From the NCBI RefSeq assembly GCF_000150275.1, contig NW_002060944.1:334860-398859 (forward strand): a DNA stretch of 64,000 bases, in the 5' to 3' direction. A program made the position numbers and the translations under genes. The number at the start of each line of letters is the position of its first letter. Position 1 is the first letter of the stretch. This DNA is from Trichoplax adhaerens (lineage: Eukaryota; Placozoa; Uniplacotomia; Trichoplacea; Trichoplacidae). Shown piece by piece: positions 33,798 to 47,800 of this stretch. The notes beneath the pieces were generated by a model, which was given only the letters and a program-made list of their open reading frames with translations, did not search any database and was not told the DNA's origin.

Positions 33798-35944
33798 GAT
33801 CAATATTGAATTGTTTAGGTGTAACAGGTCATACCAAAGAATATTATTTTTAAGGGTAAACTTTAAGTTCATGCCTTAAACCGTTGCTTTATTGAAGACG
33901 CGATTTACAAATGTGTTGGGCATATTTAGACAGTAAACTTACTAGTTTATCTACTTGCTAACAATCATAGATCGAGTTTATATTGATCACTTTTACTCGC
34001 TATTAGCTCATGCTTATGTCCTATAAAAGGAGTCCACAGAATTCACTATATGAACATGGTAATAAAAATGAAATAAAAATGAAAAAAAATAAATAAAAAT
34101 GCATTATGCATGACCTCAAGCGATAGTGTGAATGTTGCAGCTGTTACGGTAAAGGATTGATGACTGTGTTTTTAGAACTGCTAGTATATATTCCCTATAG
34201 TCGATATTACCAAAAGAGATCAGATTATACTAGAAGCTGTGAAGATTTCTTGTAAAATTTTGACAAATTCTACATTTTTCATCTGATGCTTGTAAACGTA
34301 CCACATATAAGTTGAATAAAATATATTAACGGAGTACTTTACAAAGGATACTGCAGTTAAGTCCTTTTCTTTAGACTCATACTTCCAAAAATTTACTATA
34401 GATTATTCATGACAACGCTAATTAATAACATTTACATATTAATATTATTTATTGTATATAGCTAGGCTTTCAATTAACTCCTTACAAGCTAACAAACGAA
34501 TATCAATTATGTCATTTAATTCATCACTCGATATTTATGCATACTTACATCTTGAAAAAAAAGAAATCGAGCAAAATTGAGGCAGTATTTCTACAAGGCC
34601 GTATAACTGCGGTGAATAAACATACACATTAGGCAAACTCGTAATGAGATACTTTTCCTTGCGATAAATAACAGTTTATAAGATAACGAATAACGCCGAC
34701 ATTCTATCGTAATACAAAGCAGTTGCAACTTTCTAGATACTCACTTGTACTACCTAAAATTCTAGCTGCAATATTTGCACACGTAGCTTGTGTAAGTTAT
34801 AGTTTAATTTTAAATGGAGTACATGTATATTTTAATGCAAAGCAATCGTAAATTTGCTGTATCTTGGTCAGACTACCTAAAATTTTAGATCTATGTAGGA
34901 AAACTAGATTATATTGAGGCCCCAAGTAAATAAGATAACAGATTAGTGGTGTTCGGTATACCCTATTATGTGTTAGGGGCCTCGCAGACAATTATCCATT
35001 GATAGAGGTAAAATATCATTGGTCAGCGTGGTGTAGTAATTAATAGTATCTAGCTTTGCCAGGAAATGATGGAATTATACTGTATGATATTCTGGGATTC
35101 GCGTTAAAATTGTCCCCTTTACTAAGAACTCTTACAAGCACAGATATACATTTTTGAGGTCTAGTTATACTAATTTATATTCAAAGTTGACGACAATAAG
35201 CTGAGACACGATATCTTTTGTATAAAACTTAGTTATTCATATTTAGCAACTTTCCTTGATAAAATGTATCACTGGCTGTTACGGCACTACATTGCCTAAA
35301 TTATAGAGTTTGAGAAAGTATTATTGCTGACAGTGTTTCTGTGTTATAATAGGCGTTATAGTAGCAGTAATTCATTCTTACTAAATCTTTCGGCAGATTA
35401 GGGTAGTAATCTGTAGAAGAACTCAAAGTAAGTGCTTTGCGTACGACTAGTAAACTTGTCATGAAGTAGTCCTTGACATCGGCATATTTCTAATTTCTGT
35501 AGTACTTCTGCCAGCATACTCACATTACGCTTGATAAACTCCTGAAGTATCTTATTAGAAGAATTTTAGCAGTTTGTCTATGTCACGGTGCGAACCATCG
35601 TGAAGAGTAAATGACTAAATTTAGTGTTTAACATTTATATATGGAGATCACTAATAATGACTTACAGTAAGAACTACAGTAGTTATTATTTTGTTACAGT
35701 GAATTATGCTGTCTTGTAGTAGTAGTTCTCATAAGGTAACTAATATTAATTGATAATAGTGTTATATCTTGTAAAGCTTGTGATGAATATCCTGAAGATA
35801 TTCAATTATAGATAATACTATAAATAATTCTGTGTGTGGACATACTGTATCCTAATTATCTAGAATCGTTCTGTACAAGTCTAAAATTATGAATAATGTA
35901 TTTATTAATTTAGCTATCCGATATGAGCTAAATTTCATGAACTG

Positions 35945-36125
35945 TTATGACTCATACGTGATAGCTACTGCCAAAGGGTATTTAAGCTTGGCAGATAGTT
36001 AAATAAAAGAAGAATTTTATAGTTGTTTTAACGTAGAAGCAAAGGCGTCTAAATTCTTGTGAGGTAGTTAAGGGACACTGAATCCCGGATTTGTTTTACG
36101 TTATCTTTGTCGCGAAGTTGGTTTG
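35945..36125 (+). repeat. Dispersed repeat, inverted partner of 10917-11110
   Basis: Shares with the first copy a GTTGTTTTAACGTAGAA block, the stretch around CTAAATTCTTGTGAGGTAGT and the GGACACTGAATCC block, in opposite orientation about 25 kb away. It probably belongs to a non-coding mobile or dispersed family. No terminal repeats or target duplication could be fixed by eye. Confidence 0.75.
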
Positions 36126-36954
36126 TGACAGTCTATTATTCTAGTTCTGTAATAAATTATATTTATTCATGTGATTCTATATAGATGCAGTAATTGACTA
36201 TTGTAAAGTAGTTAAATATGAAGATTCTACTGAGTGAGTTCTCGTTCAAACGTTTAAAGCGGTTGTTACAATAAAGTATTTAAGATAAGAGTATATTACA
36301 GAAAGATCTTATTATGTATCATTGAGAGTTAGCTGTTGTATTTCTTACTATTCGTTTTTGCTCCTAAGTGTAACAATTTCGATTTGCAACATGGATATAA
36401 TCATGTTTGTATTAGTGGAAGTAGATACGGGGTAGATGGATCTCTGGGAATACATACTGTACTAGCAATATTGCTTTTATGAGTTAAAAAATGTTAAATT
36501 TGCAGCCTGCCATAAGATAGTGAAAGATTGAAACTTTGACGGTATTATTCTAATTGGGTCAAGTCCTAATGTTGACATCCTCGCATATGAAGTAAAACAC
36601 CTAAGTAACAAAGCGTCACAATAGCCATAGAAAATAGGTTTGCAGGCAAGTTAGCAATCATTACTACCTTAATTTTATAATACAAAAACTGCCCAGTTCT
36701 TAAGCAATAAATAAATTTTTATTAAGTAATCAATCTAGTTAAGACAGCACAAAAATTCCCTGATTAGGATATTTGATAAGTATATCGCAGTTTAAGGATA
36801 CTAATAGATTCAGATCAAAGACGTTTACATTGTTTGAAATTCTAAGGCAATATAATTCATCGAGGCTGTAGTATAATTAGTCTACAAACTCACTATATGA
36901 TTATAGTAAGTTACTCATATCTAAAAATCCTCGTTTTGTCTTCATGGCGACGTG

Positions 36955-37225
36955 ATATCTTATAAGAGATAATTGTAATATTATATATGAGTGAAAGTGT
37001 ATTATTCATTCTAGTATCTCATGACAAAAAAATAATATTGAAGAATACTGGTTATGTTGAATTTTATATCTAGAAATTGTCATTTGTCTATATAGCTAGA
37101 TAATACCATATAATAAACGATTTTAATATTGTATACAATTGAAAATGTATCATTCATTTCTGAGTCTCATGACAAAAAATAATAATTTTGAAAAGTACTA
37201 GTTATATTTTACTTGGCACAAAATT
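36955..37225. repeat. Tandem duplication, about 148-bp period
   Basis: Two diverged copies share a GTAATATTATATA / TTAATATTGTATA stretch, TGTAT(T/C)ATTCATT, TCTCATGACAAAAAA and TA(C/A)T(G/A)GTTAT. CATGAC occurs at 37020 and again at 37168. No coding potential. Confidence 0.7.
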
Positions 37226-38414
37226 TGTAGCTATTTGTAATGAGCTAGTATTTAGAAGTTAACTTTGTTCTTATCCAAACTAATGGCAACTGTTAAGTGG
37301 AGTATGCAGGCAAAGTTTTAATGCCTATAGCGCTGTTGCTGATGGTAACTGTTATTGCACACAGATGCGGATGAAATATTTATTTGATTTTTATCATAGG
37401 AATTTAACCGTGAAGTATATTGCAAATTCTATCAAATAACATAATGACTACTATACAGACGAACTTCATTAAGGTCTGTAGAATAATATACATTTGAATT
37501 AACAATTTTACATTTTCCATTAACGATTAGAGCGATATAAATTTAATGATGACAATAATTGCTACAGTTTAAATTGAGTTTATTCGACGCAAGAGCAGCT
37601 GAAATCGATTTTTTTAACTAAAAATTTCTTAATTACGTAGAAAATATGAACTATAAAAGATTTTCTCTTTACAAACAGTGTACAGTTAAGTCGTTTTCTT
37701 TATTAAACGTATGAGGCATGACAGAGGTTTGAATAATTAGCCAATGCTAAGAAATTTTGCTAATTACTTAAATAGCCTTCAATATTGCTATAAAATAATA
37801 CAATTATAGAGACAGATTTCAACCACATACAAAATAGAATTGTTTGTTTGCTCTATTAATCAATTTTCCTTTAGGACTTTATTACTAATCCCAAATTTAA
37901 ATTTATCCGCTTCAGTAGTAAGTTTCTGCCATGCTCAAATATTTTAACTTTATTAAAATTTTTGAAATCATCAATGTGGATTCATTTTCTTTTTAATGAT
38001 ATCTATTAGACACTGATCTGAAGAATGATTCTATATATAAGACTACTAGAATGAATATTTTCTATTACAAGGTACAAGTTATTGATACTTGAATATTCAT
38101 AACAACTTCAATGAAAGCTTAGAGAATAGATAAGGATAAAACTAGACACAGCTGGTAATAGATTGAAATAAATAACCTTAAAGGTATAAAAATAGTTCAC
38201 TTCACGACTACATAATAGCCTCAGAATGGATAAAAGTTTTTGTATAGGTAACAAAGAAAATCTAGTTATAAAGGTTATGATTATTTCGTGTAGCCTGCAT
38301 AAATTACGAAAACAGGCATAACCATCTTTCGCTTTTTAAATATTTCAGTAATTCGCTCGTTCTTTCAATGATCTTAAACTTCGTTTAGCTCTGTAAAATA
38401 CTCCGATAAACTGA

Positions 38415-39395
38415 ATGGCAAGTAATCAGTCTGATCTAAATTTGGCATTAAAAAATTTATCCTTTCCTTTAATTTATGTCCGCATTACAATCGCTACGGC
38501 AGGTATTATAAGCTTTATTAGTTTATTCGCCAACCTATTTCTTGTTTATGTCGTTATAAAAAATAAAGACATGAGAACAGCATCGTATTTTGGACTAGTA
38601 AATTTGGGCATTTCCAATATTTTTATGGCAATAATATATCCAATAACGTCCATTATTATTTACTTAGCCTATTTCGCCTTGATAGATGTAAGTGTGGGTG
38701 TTAATGTGGCTTGTGGTTTTTGTGTACCGGCGGTTGTTTCATGTGTTATCGTTGCTAATGGATCTTTGGCATTTATTGCTGTGGAAAGGTGTTGTATGAT
38801 AACTAAATCAATCACAAGAAGTAGTTACATATCACAACCTAAGGCTATTCTAACTTTATCTGCTATTTGGGTAATTGCCATCTTGCCAAATTGGCCTCGT
38901 GCAATACTAACTATTGATGAGACTTCTCTAGAAACTTGGTGCTTGCTGTACACAAATTCGATCGCAACGCGGACATCTTTGCTCACGTTCAGTAGTGTGG
39001 CAATTATCTTACTTTTGATAATCGTATTAATTTGTCATATTCTAATCAGTAAGCGATTAAAGATTCATCAGAAAACTATTAAATCATGGAATCGTATATC
39101 AGTGAGAGCTATCAATACTAATGAAATTAGAACTACTTCAATACTACGAATTGACTACTCTCTGGCCTTGCTGCGCAAAGTAACTATTTTGCAGTTTATT
39201 TTTGATTTGCTGTGGCTGCTAAGTATTTACGGAACGGTACTAGGTCATGCGGCAAGATTTAATTCCAACTTTGTTGGATTGATGTACAATCTGCAATATT
39301 TCGCTGTTATATTGGCAGGACTACAAAGTCCTATTGCACATTTTATCGCTATAGAAAGGTTTAGAATAGAGTTCATGCGATGTTGTAAATTTTAG
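38415..39395 (+). CDS. Intronless rhodopsin-type (class A-like) G-protein-coupled receptor, 326 aa
   Basis: One frame from ATG 38415 to TAG 39393-39395, with seven hydrophobic segments at about residues 22-48, 57-85, 98-122, 145-165, 185-211, 251-275 and 285-310. The short N-terminus has two N-glycosylation sites (NQS at 4, NLS at 14). Landmarks: Asn40 in TM1 (the conserved 1.50 Asn); Asn68 at the usual TM2 Asp; ERC (124-126) in place of DRY; Trp152 in TM4; Cys176 in loop 2 able to pair with Cys100 or Cys103; Trp267 in TM6 without the following Pro; SPIAHF (305-310) in place of NPxxY; a basic tail with Cys323-Cys324 as possible palmitoylation sites. Ligand unknown. Such diverged intronless receptors occur in large lineage-specific families in simple animals. 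Confidence 0.87.
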   Translation: MASNQSDLNLALKNLSFPLIYVRITIATAGIISFISLFANLFLVYVVIKNKDMRTASYFGLVNLGISNIFMAIIYPITSIIIYLAYFALIDVSVGVNVACGFCVPAVVSCVIVANGSLAFIAVERCCMITKSITRSSYISQPKAILTLSAIWVIAILPNWPRAILTIDETSLETWCLLYTNSIATRTSLLTFSSVAIILLLIIVLICHILISKRLKIHQKTIKSWNRISVRAINTNEIRTTSILRIDYSLALLRKVTILQFIFDLLWLLSIYGTVLGHAARFNSNFVGLMYNLQYFAVILAGLQSPIAHFIAIERFRIEFMRCCKF

Positions 39396-39545
39396 GGAAG
39401 TGCTATTAATGGCGATGAATTTTAAAGCAAATTGTATGTCAGGATTTAGATTAAAATTACAGTTGCTGTTTGATTAATATAATTCATTATAACATAATAT
39501 AATGCAGAAAAATTTATAAGGTATAGTGTGAAAATAATTTCTGTA

Positions 39546-39563
39546 AATAAATATTGAAATAAA
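39546..39563 (+). terminator. Candidate polyadenylation signals of the receptor gene
   Basis: Two AATAAA motifs (about 39546 and 39558) lie about 150 bp after the receptor stop codon, a typical 3'-UTR distance. Confidence 0.5.
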
Positions 39564-39569
39564 GACTTG

Positions 39570-41428
39570 GGAGTAAAAGTGTCAAACTCTTATTGCGCAT
39601 CACTCGTCATAATCAAACCAGCTATTTAATACTTTCTCATGCTTAGGGGAATTCATCCGATACGTCGTTAATAAAGCCAAAATTTTTCGCTCTTTTTAAT
39701 TCTGCAATGCATTAATTTATTTGCTGAAAAGAGCATTTCAATAATTGCAGGTTTGTAGTACTTGATAAATAGTAACATTGTATTTATGACAAGATAAGTT
39801 TAAAAGATTGAATGGATCTATTCGAAGCAGCATAAAGAATTAAAAGACTTCTACGTCCGTTAACCGCAGCATATTACCCAATTGTCACTTAGAATAAGCT
39901 ACTTTTAATGATTACATCAGATAGTTTCAATTTCACTTTGACAAATTTTTCACTTAATATTTAAAATATTAACGAAAGAGCACTATTTACGAATGTCTCA
40001 CGATATTAAATCCATGCTATTTCATATAGCAATATACACGACATGCCTAAAATACTGACTTATAAAACGTTCGCTATAGTCTATTTATTATGTTTACGAA
40101 ATTTACGACCTTTTCCATGGATCAATCAAGTAAATATAGACCTTAAAATAGTAAAGCCATGATATCTATTTCCTTTTGTATAGTACAAATGTAAATAAAC
40201 TGGCATATAATCCCTTGGCTAATTTAAAGCCGTAATTAAATCAAATCAAATATTTAAATTATATTAAGGCTATTATTAATAGCAATTATTTCTAACATTG
40301 AGCATGGCAAAATATAAGCATGAGGTAAGAACTAACATATGATTTCGCACATTTTATTAAATGATACCAATTTGTTATACAAATTTTCTCATGTAATTAA
40401 CGAATCAAACCACGGATTATGCCAATTGCCTAACTACAAGCTATTATGTAATTATTTACATATACCATAATTAGTTTGAGTAGTAATTCATACTGCTTTG
40501 ATAAAATTTTTATTACGGTGCTTTCTATCATAAATTAAATCTACGATATATACTATGAGTTCCCGAATTAATCGGCTATTATACTATTTTGACACAATTT
40601 TATGTAATAAAAATGCTTATAAAGTGTGTGTCTAGACTTTCCGGACACCTCTCTACTGCATGGCGACTTCTAAACTGTCCAACAACGTATTACTATACAG
40701 TTTTAAGGCGCATGCACATAATAGTAATGTTGTAATTGAATATAGTTAACTTTATATATGAATAACTAAATATACTGAATTTAATTCAATAGGGAAAATT
40801 AATAAAATACAGAAATAGAAATTATAATTAATTACAATTCGCACCTTATGTGCACGTATAAAACAATTAATTGAGGACAAAAAAATTGCGCAGGTGCAAA
40901 TCCTAAGATCAATAGATACTACTCTGCACCAGGACAGGATTAAAATTATATTAGAATCTAGTAAATATTGCTTGCTTTTAATTCAACTTACAATTGGACA
41001 AGAAACATATCTTATTCAGAACTCTCAACATTAGATGCAAGAAAGTTTATTGATTGTAGATGAAAAGTACGATGTCAGGGACTAGCATAGTCTTTAGATA
41101 TAAGTAATAATTTATTATATTGTAAAAATCAATAATAATATATTATTTTTATTGATATTAAAAAAATTTAGTGTTCGTGCGTGAATGATATACTGTCTGT
41201 ATGGCAAAGTTCTTTCAATGGTCTTTTGTGCATTGGCGCTATTTCTATACGAACTAGCTTTCATTGATTAGTTTTTTCTGTAACATGGTGCTATTTTTGT
41301 TTCTTAATTGACTTAGTATTTAATATTGGTACAAATACGAAAGACCACCAGTTGAAATCGCTCATTAAAAGCACTCAATCAAAGTCAGTTTCACCTGTAG
41401 GTTCCAATCATCATTGATTTGATTCCAG
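39570..41428. other. Intergenic / 5' flank of the large gene
   Basis: No open frame of note. Just before the ATG at 41429 there is a TTGATTCCAG acceptor-like sequence, so the start codon may sit at the beginning of a spliced exon with an upstream untranslated exon somewhere here. Confidence 0.4.
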
Positions 41429-41843
41429 ATGCCTCTTGAAGCTCATCTTCATCGAATTGTTTTAAAATATAAAGCTGAATTATTGGACTATTTACCAGGC
41501 CGGATATTCTATTCGTGCTTACAACATAAAGATCCAGTATTAAGCTACTTGTGGATTGAAATTGATCGATCAAAAAGCAATGCCGACACTGGAAAGTCCG
41601 CTATAACACAAAATAAAAAAATTCTCGATTCTATTTACAATCAGACTCTAAGTGTTAACGAAATATTAATTAACAAATTGCTCGATGGAACTGAGGATCA
41701 TTTTGTTCTATTCTATAAAACTTTGCAAGTACAAAATCATTCTATGTTAATCGCTCTTGGAGAGAAGTTAGAAGCCGAAGCAAAATCTTATTCAACCAAA
41801 ATTGCTGGCATAATGAACAATCACATTGTTCCAACAAAGCAAG
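41429..41843 (+). CDS. Exon 1: CARD-like death-fold domain
   Basis: 138 codons plus one base, ending at donor GTAAAA (41844). Residues about 7-40 (LHRIVLKYKAELLDYL, then an H-D-P-V-L helix) and 63-118 (KILDSIYNQ, EILINKLLDG, HFVLFYKTLQ, HSMLIALGEKL) show the amphipathic six-helix pattern of a CARD, with a polar insert of about 20 residues at 41-62. The KILDSI / LLDG / F..FY..L / L...L order matches the second half of CARDs of CRADD/Apaf-1 type. A different death-fold subclass is possible. The frame runs on to 41926 if the donor is not used. Confidence 0.6.
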
Positions 41844-44800
41844 GTAAAACGCGTATCTATAAAATGATTTTAAAACCAATTTTCTTATTAGATAGGTCTC
41901 AAATCATTTGCCTTATGATTCTGTGAAATAGTTGCTTATTAGAATGATAATTAATCAAGAAATATTCAGAGTTAGCTTTACAGAATCATTTAAATTAATA
42001 TTATAATTAAGGGTTGGTGATTCATGCACACGGTTGATATTTTCTCACAATTTCAGTTCTGAAAATAAAGTAGTTATGGTATCTGATCACAAGACCAACT
42101 ATTGAGACTAGAGTCTTTGTCTTATTGTATTTCCCTCAATTTCCGCTGTAAATATTTTTATTGAATTTAATATAAAAAAATTAGGGGAATTGTATGATCA
42201 TTTTTATTTACTAAGGTAAGGTGCTTTATTGAATGCAAAAATATCGATCTAAATTATACTCCTGTTACATTAGTCAGGCGATATGACTTAGAAATAGCTT
42301 CTTTATATTAGAGTTTTTACTTATATGTATTCTAGAAAATCTGTCCATTCAAATTAAAATTGGGATTTGAAGGTTATGATTGCTATCACTCAATACTATT
42401 GAAATCCGTTAGCCTATGACAAGAATGAGTTATTTTCTTGCGATTATAGTTTAAAAAAGTCATTACTTAATCTGATTAAAGATGTGTTTATCTGCAGACA
42501 AATTTACGGCACAAAAATCTACATGATTACATGGAAACACTACTCTTATTCGTTTCGTATCAAATTTTAATGATGGTTATTGTAGTTTAATAGTTTAAAT
42601 TTGCGTGATTTCTCATTTTTTAAATATTCCAAATTTATGCATCTCAGAAATTGATAATATTTATCTGCCGTTACTTTAGACGTTACATCTGCTGTGTTCC
42701 TGCTATATTTAGTAGTTTGATATAGAATGTTGGTATTATTAGATAAATTAAATACTGTGCACCCATACCGTACGAAAAAAGCTTTTTTCGAACATCAATT
42801 TTATATGCAACTTTGGAATTTGCAAGAGTAGAACAATGTTAATACAAGCTGTATAAAAGTAGCTTTTTTGCAACATAGTAAGATATTTATTATTTGCTAT
42901 TACAACTACAAGATGAATAATAATTGTTGCTCTGAAAATATCAGAACTATATTCACTTAGTTACAGATCTAGAATTCGCTTGCATTCGCAACATAATTGT
43001 TACGATAAATTATTAAAAATGTTTACGCCGTCAATATCAATTTCTAGTTTTTCTAAAAGTGATATGATGCAAAACGGATGATAGCGTGATACATTGCGGT
43101 GCACACTTGATGCTATTGTGGGGAGAAGGGTTAACCCTTCAAACGCATCAGGTGCATATATTAAATTAAATTGATTAAGTTTAAAATAAATAATGATCAA
43201 GCGAGATTACGTGTTTATCGGCATTTGCAGTAAAACTGCCGAACATTCTTGCGATCGTTTTTTCTTTATTACGTATCGGAGTGAATTTTTACTGTATTCC
43301 ATGATTTATAAACCAATATCTGATCAATTAGTTATCTTCTCTCGGTTGAAATGGCTTTCATAATGCTGTTCCGATCTAATATTAGAAAGCTACTATTTTC
43401 ATAATAAATGCTAAGGTTATAATCTGTTTCTTGTTAATAGTTATTATTAAGAATCTTTGAAATATTCATTGTTGTTTCTTTCAAAGTTAATCAATGCGGT
43501 ACGGTAAATTGCTATTTCCATAACAATATCTGAAGCATTTTTTATTTTTCTTTTAAACATAAATAACATACTATTTAAAAATCGTTTATAGCTAGCAAAA
43601 TTAAGTTATCTTGCATTGAATCAATATGATAATTCTAATACAATAGCGATAAGATTTACTCTGCAGTGTTATAAAATATCAATATATACTGGTAACGAGA
43701 GCCCATTAGCCGTATTTAAATTTAAAATTTAATTTATTTTAATTACGACTTTAACTTTATAACTACTAACTGCTTCAGTTACAGCTGTTCCAAATGTACT
43801 TATATCATATCAAAATTTTGTATACTATACTGGCATAATTCTTCTACTAGTAACGTTATAGCTATCAAAGTAGTATCTTTAAAAGTAATAGCACATTATG
43901 TCTTCTACATTAATAATTTTAATTAGTAGCATCACTTCATTATCTACACAATTCTCAAGTGTACTTCCATTTCCGTTACTTATAATTCTTGATTATCTTA
44001 TGGCAAGTAAAATGAGTACATTCAAATAATATCCAATAATAAGGCAATGATAATCTAAGTTAATAATTGATAATGCTCGTACTCCAAATTTTGCTGTAAT
44101 GCCTTCCAAATAATCCTAATATTAGTATATAGCTCTAGCATATAATTTCTAAATCAATTTTCATACTCGTACTGTTAGCGTACTAGCCCAAACCCATGCT
44201 TTCAGAATACTTGGGAAATCGCAATAACAACTGCATTACGGTACTCTATTCCTACCATTACTGGTGTAATTATAGCATAGAATAGGTTTCTAGATTTTAC
44301 TGTAATTATTTGGAGGTATCCTTGTAATGTGTTTTATTTGCCTTGAGGTTTTACTCCGGCGTAACTCTTCTATGAATTTAGTATTTAAACCATCGATTGA
44401 CAAATTTTAATGGAAAATTAATTTCTGCAGACACGCATTATCATACTAACTGAATTTAATGCTTTAACTATTCAATTTTATTACCTTAATATTGTCAGGA
44501 TTAATCGTTTCTCTTCCAAATCAAACAGTAAGGAAAATCAAAAATAGTAAATCGAATGGGCAAACTAAAGCAGCATCGCAAATCATCAAATTAGGTAGTG
44601 TTACGAGCACTTGCCCATCCTAATCATTCTTTCAATAACTAAAATTAATTCGTTTATATAACATCTAATACTTGGTAAATGTAACTCTAATTAGTTTAGT
44701 CTTTAACTTGTTTCTTAATAAATATAACATCAAGCTCACGTAAAGAAATATAACTTCTTAAAAATAGTTGTTCAAGACCGCTATACACATACAGCTAAAG

Positions 44801-47800
44801 GCAAATCAAAACTTAATGTAAAGACGGCAGTGAATGCAGATAGTTATTCGCCTGCTGCCAAAAGTGAAATTATGGCGGGTTGGTATAATAAAATATCCAA
44901 ACATATAGATAATTTAATGACACTAATCAATAACTTTCAAGTATCATTTTTTCTATCGCCACAGACATCATTACGTTAAGAGTACATTGTGAAATTTTTC
45001 ATGCCGCAAATAATTGTTCCTCACGAGTTTAAGACGGAAAAATCGGCGTTTTGTTGGTATTGCAGCAAGGACTTATTTCCTTAAAATCTTTTTCAGGTTT
45101 GATGGCAAATAAAGCTTACTCTAAAATTCCTTCCCAAGCTGATAGAAGTAACAAAATGCAAGGTAGCAATAGGAAGTATATGCCTATGGCAATACCAAGA
45201 TGTAATGGTAATCTTAAGATAGATTTAGAAGCTGACAGCTTTTCTTCTGAATTAACTTATGGTATCCTTAGTATCTAACAAATATCTTTAAAAGTGTATC
45301 TTTTTGAATTATATTTTTCAATAATTAGAGATTGATTCGAGTTCAACAAGTAACAGAAACTGTGGTTACAATTGCAGAAAATCAATCTCGCCCGGCAGCA
45401 CTCTAGCTGCAACAGGACCGGATACCGATAGACTTATGTATCACAATCCATCTCTGAAAGCTCATGATTCTAGGCGCTTAGGCAGATAAAAATTTTAAAT
45501 GAATTGAAATTCATTTGATTTTTTTGCTGGGTAATATTTAAATTAGCCGATAACAATTCATTCTGTTTGATATTAGCGGATGGTAAAGTGATGGAAACGT
45601 TCCCTGTTCGTTTTTCTGTCTTGCCTCATAGGCAAGTTAACGGCAGATATCCGAATTGCAATCAAAAATTTGTTTTAAGAGATTCAAGATTATTAGGTAA
45701 AAGCTACATCGCATTTTAAAGCCAAACATAGCGATGCACCATTTACTTACCTCGGAGTATTAATTTAGGTTCATATAGTCAAGGGGATAGGAAAGCAGCA
45801 ACACCGAGGTCCAGTTGCTCCGCCGCTTCTCGAGGTAATACTAGGATGATACACTATCCTAGACACGTTAGACCATCAGACTCATCAGGTAAGTTTTAAT
45901 TGTCAAATATTTATATCAACGCCTTATATAGTTTCATATATGCTAAAACTTGCAAATTCTATTGCTTTTCTAGCTATATCTCTATCAGCTGATAGAAGGG
46001 TCGTGCCAAATCCTAAAAATCTTAATACTACATCCTTGGTGAACAAAGGGTTGAGTAACAACAATAGACAGTTCGACTTTCCCAAAAAATCTAATACTTC
46101 GGGTAGAATCAATTCATCGTTTCAAATGAGCTGTAGAAATCACATATATGTTTAATTAAGTATACCTTACGAGCCTCTGTCATGTTAATTATAATTTTTA
46201 AAAATCAATCTTAACATCAGATGAAAGAATAAATTATCACAAGCGTGGACTTCAAAGAGAAATAATGCCTAGAGGTTAATTAATAAACTATTAGCTACAG
46301 ATTCATAGACGACCGTGATTTTGCTAACCGATATCTGCGCTAATTTCTACTCACTGGATGATGCTTTGCTAGATCCAAGGCTAAAAGCCAAGAGCAGTAC
46401 TTATGCAGACTATAATAGTATTCGTCCTCAAAGTTGTCCGACCAAAATGGTAACCAGCTCTGCAAATGTTATGGCTTGTAATAATTTGTCTGTTTCTCAA
46501 TTAACTACGGAGTTGAAGTCTACAGGTAGGTTTCGCCTCTTTTGCAGAATTTAGTCGGAACCGCATTGCATCTATTTTGATTTTATCGCATGAATTAAAT
46601 TAAGAACCTGTAACTAAGCTTATTCTGAATTTTGAATAATTTATAAACACAAATTTTAACATACGATAGTAGATGGGCGTAATAGAAGTGAAAGTATAGC
46701 TTACCGTAATGTTCGAACACGAAATGTACCTACAGGTAAGACTGAAATTTATAAAGTAATCCATTTTCTTTATTAACGCAAAAACATGGCTTTGAGGAAT
46801 TCCTTAGAGATGTCATTAGTTTAATAATTAATAAAATTCTAAAATATTTGATCCGACAGCATTGTCTTTCGCTAATAAAAACATAATTTTACTGATTATT
46901 TTAGATCCTCGCATTGCCTTAGGCTACACATCAAGTAATTCCGTTCATCCCAAAAATACATCAGACTCTAGTAATCCATTCACTGCCAAAAGCGGTAGTT
47001 TGATTATCGGTGTTGTTGAGTTGAGATGTCATTGCTAGAAACTTAAAGTGAATTAATGAGAGTTCACCTTTTATATTATTTGTCTGAGAATTCTAAATTA
47101 AAAAATTGCATCTTTACTGTAATGAATTGTGTATGATTGATTTTATTTACAAGCTGCAGCAGGCAATAATTCCGCTCATCTTGCTAAAACTACAAATACA
47201 CAAGTTAGCAATATTCAGCCAACCTCTAGATCGAAGCTATGCAGTAAGATGAAGCAGCATTATACCTAATTACATTCTCTATCCGTGAACTTGATCTTAA
47301 ATTTACGTCTGTTGATATTTAAGGCAACGATGAAAAGTATAAATTACCGAATTTAACTAAGGTACAGTTTGACGCTGCAGTTCATGATGATCAAGTGGGA
47401 GATCAGAATCAAGAGCCTAAAAAAGAGATTCCAACTAAACTCTCAGGTAATCATTTATTAATAAATGATATTTTTCAGTTAACTATTGTAACTAGTTAAT
47501 TGAATATGGCATCTCTTCTAGATGAAGAGGACTGTTTATATATAAAGACAGTAAATCTGGGAATTAATAATAAAATATTTACTGGCAGTCATCATCAAAG
47601 TCATAGCACAAAGCTTCATGAATCGACAGGTAAGCTATTATCAATTGCAAGGATCAATTATTTTGATTACAGCTATCAAGGGATTGCAAAAATTAAACGA
47701 TTAAAGGTATCGTAGACCTCTAATTATACTGTATTTAAAATTTATTCATTTATACCATACTATAATCATAGAAGGAAATATCAAAATATTGTTTTACGTT

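Larger units (their letters stand above)
29200..38414. other. Gene-poor region, no gene recognised
   Basis: Nine kilobases with only short frames on both strands (the longest about 100 codons, 31916-32218 minus) and no domain or consistent exon series. It contains two perfect hairpins (30591-30615 and 33775-33797), an A-rich tract at about 34060-34110, the inverted repeat copy at 35945-36125 and a tandem duplication at 36955-37225. Confidence 0.5.

Noticed and set aside
45329-45507. Open stretch of about 58 codons between exons 4 and 5 of the large gene
   Set aside because: Only an early weak donor (GTAACA) fits the phase, so I could not define an exon.
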